Below are positions 5,020 through 5,180 of a stretch of DNA of 5,180 bases, in pieces. Position 1 is the first letter of the stretch; every line of letters starts with the position of its first letter. The notes beneath the pieces are model-generated. The model had not been told where the DNA came from, did no database searches, and saw only the letters and a list, made by a program, of their open reading frames with translations. Both the position numbers and the translations under genes were made by a program. Origin of the DNA: JAIVJM01 sp035761505 (GTDB lineage Bacteria; Acidobacteriota; Blastocatellia; Pyrinomonadales; Pyrinomonadaceae); contig DASTQX010000277.1 in assembly GCA_035761505.1 (NCBI GenBank), forward strand, positions 1 through 5,180, given 5' to 3'.

Positions 5020-5180
5020 ATGGCAACCGTCGAAGTCACAGGCGACGTCGTGGCGCTCACGAGCCTCCCGCGTCAAATCAACTACGCCGCCGCCGTGACG
5101 CTCACGCGGGCGGCGAAAGAAGGCCAGTCCGCTTCTATCCGCGCCATCAGGGGAACCTTCACGACGCGGAACGATTGGTA
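5020..5180 (+). CDS. phage minor tail protein Z-like, 3' end outside window
   Basis: ATG 5020 is preceded by GGAGAGG (5006-5012) at 7 bases. The 53 full codons read MATVEVTGDVVALTSLP, then RQINYAAAVTLTRAAKEG, then a segment ending FTTRNDWY. The pattern 'LP-x-Q-x3-A-x-A-x-LTR-x-A' followed by a Phe-Thr-x-Arg-Asn step resembles the N termini of phage tail-component proteins of the minor tail protein Z type, where a paired helix precedes a basic strand. I infer a virion tail or tail-completion role. With only 53 residues the family call is provisional, but the frame, ribosome binding site and tight spacing make the gene itself secure. Confidence 0.55.
   Translation, partial: MATVEVTGDVVALTSLPRQINYAAAVTLTRAAKEGQSASIRAIRGTFTTRNDW

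Noticed and set aside
1..5180. CRISPR array, rRNA or diversity-generating retroelement repeats
   Set aside because: No regularly spaced identical repeats, no rRNA-like sequence, no reverse transcriptase and no adenine-variable repeat pair were found by eye.

Overview
The window is GC-rich and bacterial, and every convincing gene is on the + strand. It appears to be two pieces of DNA joined near position 3100. I infer a chromosome of Acidobacteriota type (possibly Blastocatellia) from GC-biased codon use, a wecB plus heparinase-like gene pair of the kind found in exopolysaccharide loci, and heptanucleotide-periodic intergenic repeats. No taxonomic marker is present, so the assignment is weak.

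Left part (1-~3100), surface polysaccharide locus: the 3' two thirds of a non-hydrolysing UDP-GlcNAc 2-epimerase gene (wecB) is followed by a heparinase II/III or alginate-lyase family gene. The start of the second gene is entangled with a perfect 19-bp inverted repeat (774-839). The gap behind it (2987-3083) is built from degenerate 7-base repeats that fold into an imperfect hairpin. An ATG at 3084 then encodes Met-Cys-Gly-Ile-Cys, the usual start of an AsnB-type glutamine amidotransferase, a common neighbour in such loci. The match stops at once.

Junction (3086-3126): a 41-bp imperfect palindrome (18-base arms, 5-base spacer) covers the point where asnB-like coding is lost. It could be a hybrid attachment site left by integration of a mobile element into the 5' end of asnB. 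This is inference.

Right part (3202-5180), phage-like cargo: a small charged hypothetical protein; a 64-residue ORF; a roughly 180-base stretch rich in short hairpins with a possible 10-codon leader ORF; a protein with an N-terminal four-cysteine zinc motif and a C-terminal winged helix; a protein with a two-helix membrane hairpin and a long charged helical tail; and the start of a protein resembling phage minor tail protein Z-like components. The last two are 4 bases apart and probably co-translated. The set suggests the edge of a prophage or related element running off the right end. No integrase is visible.
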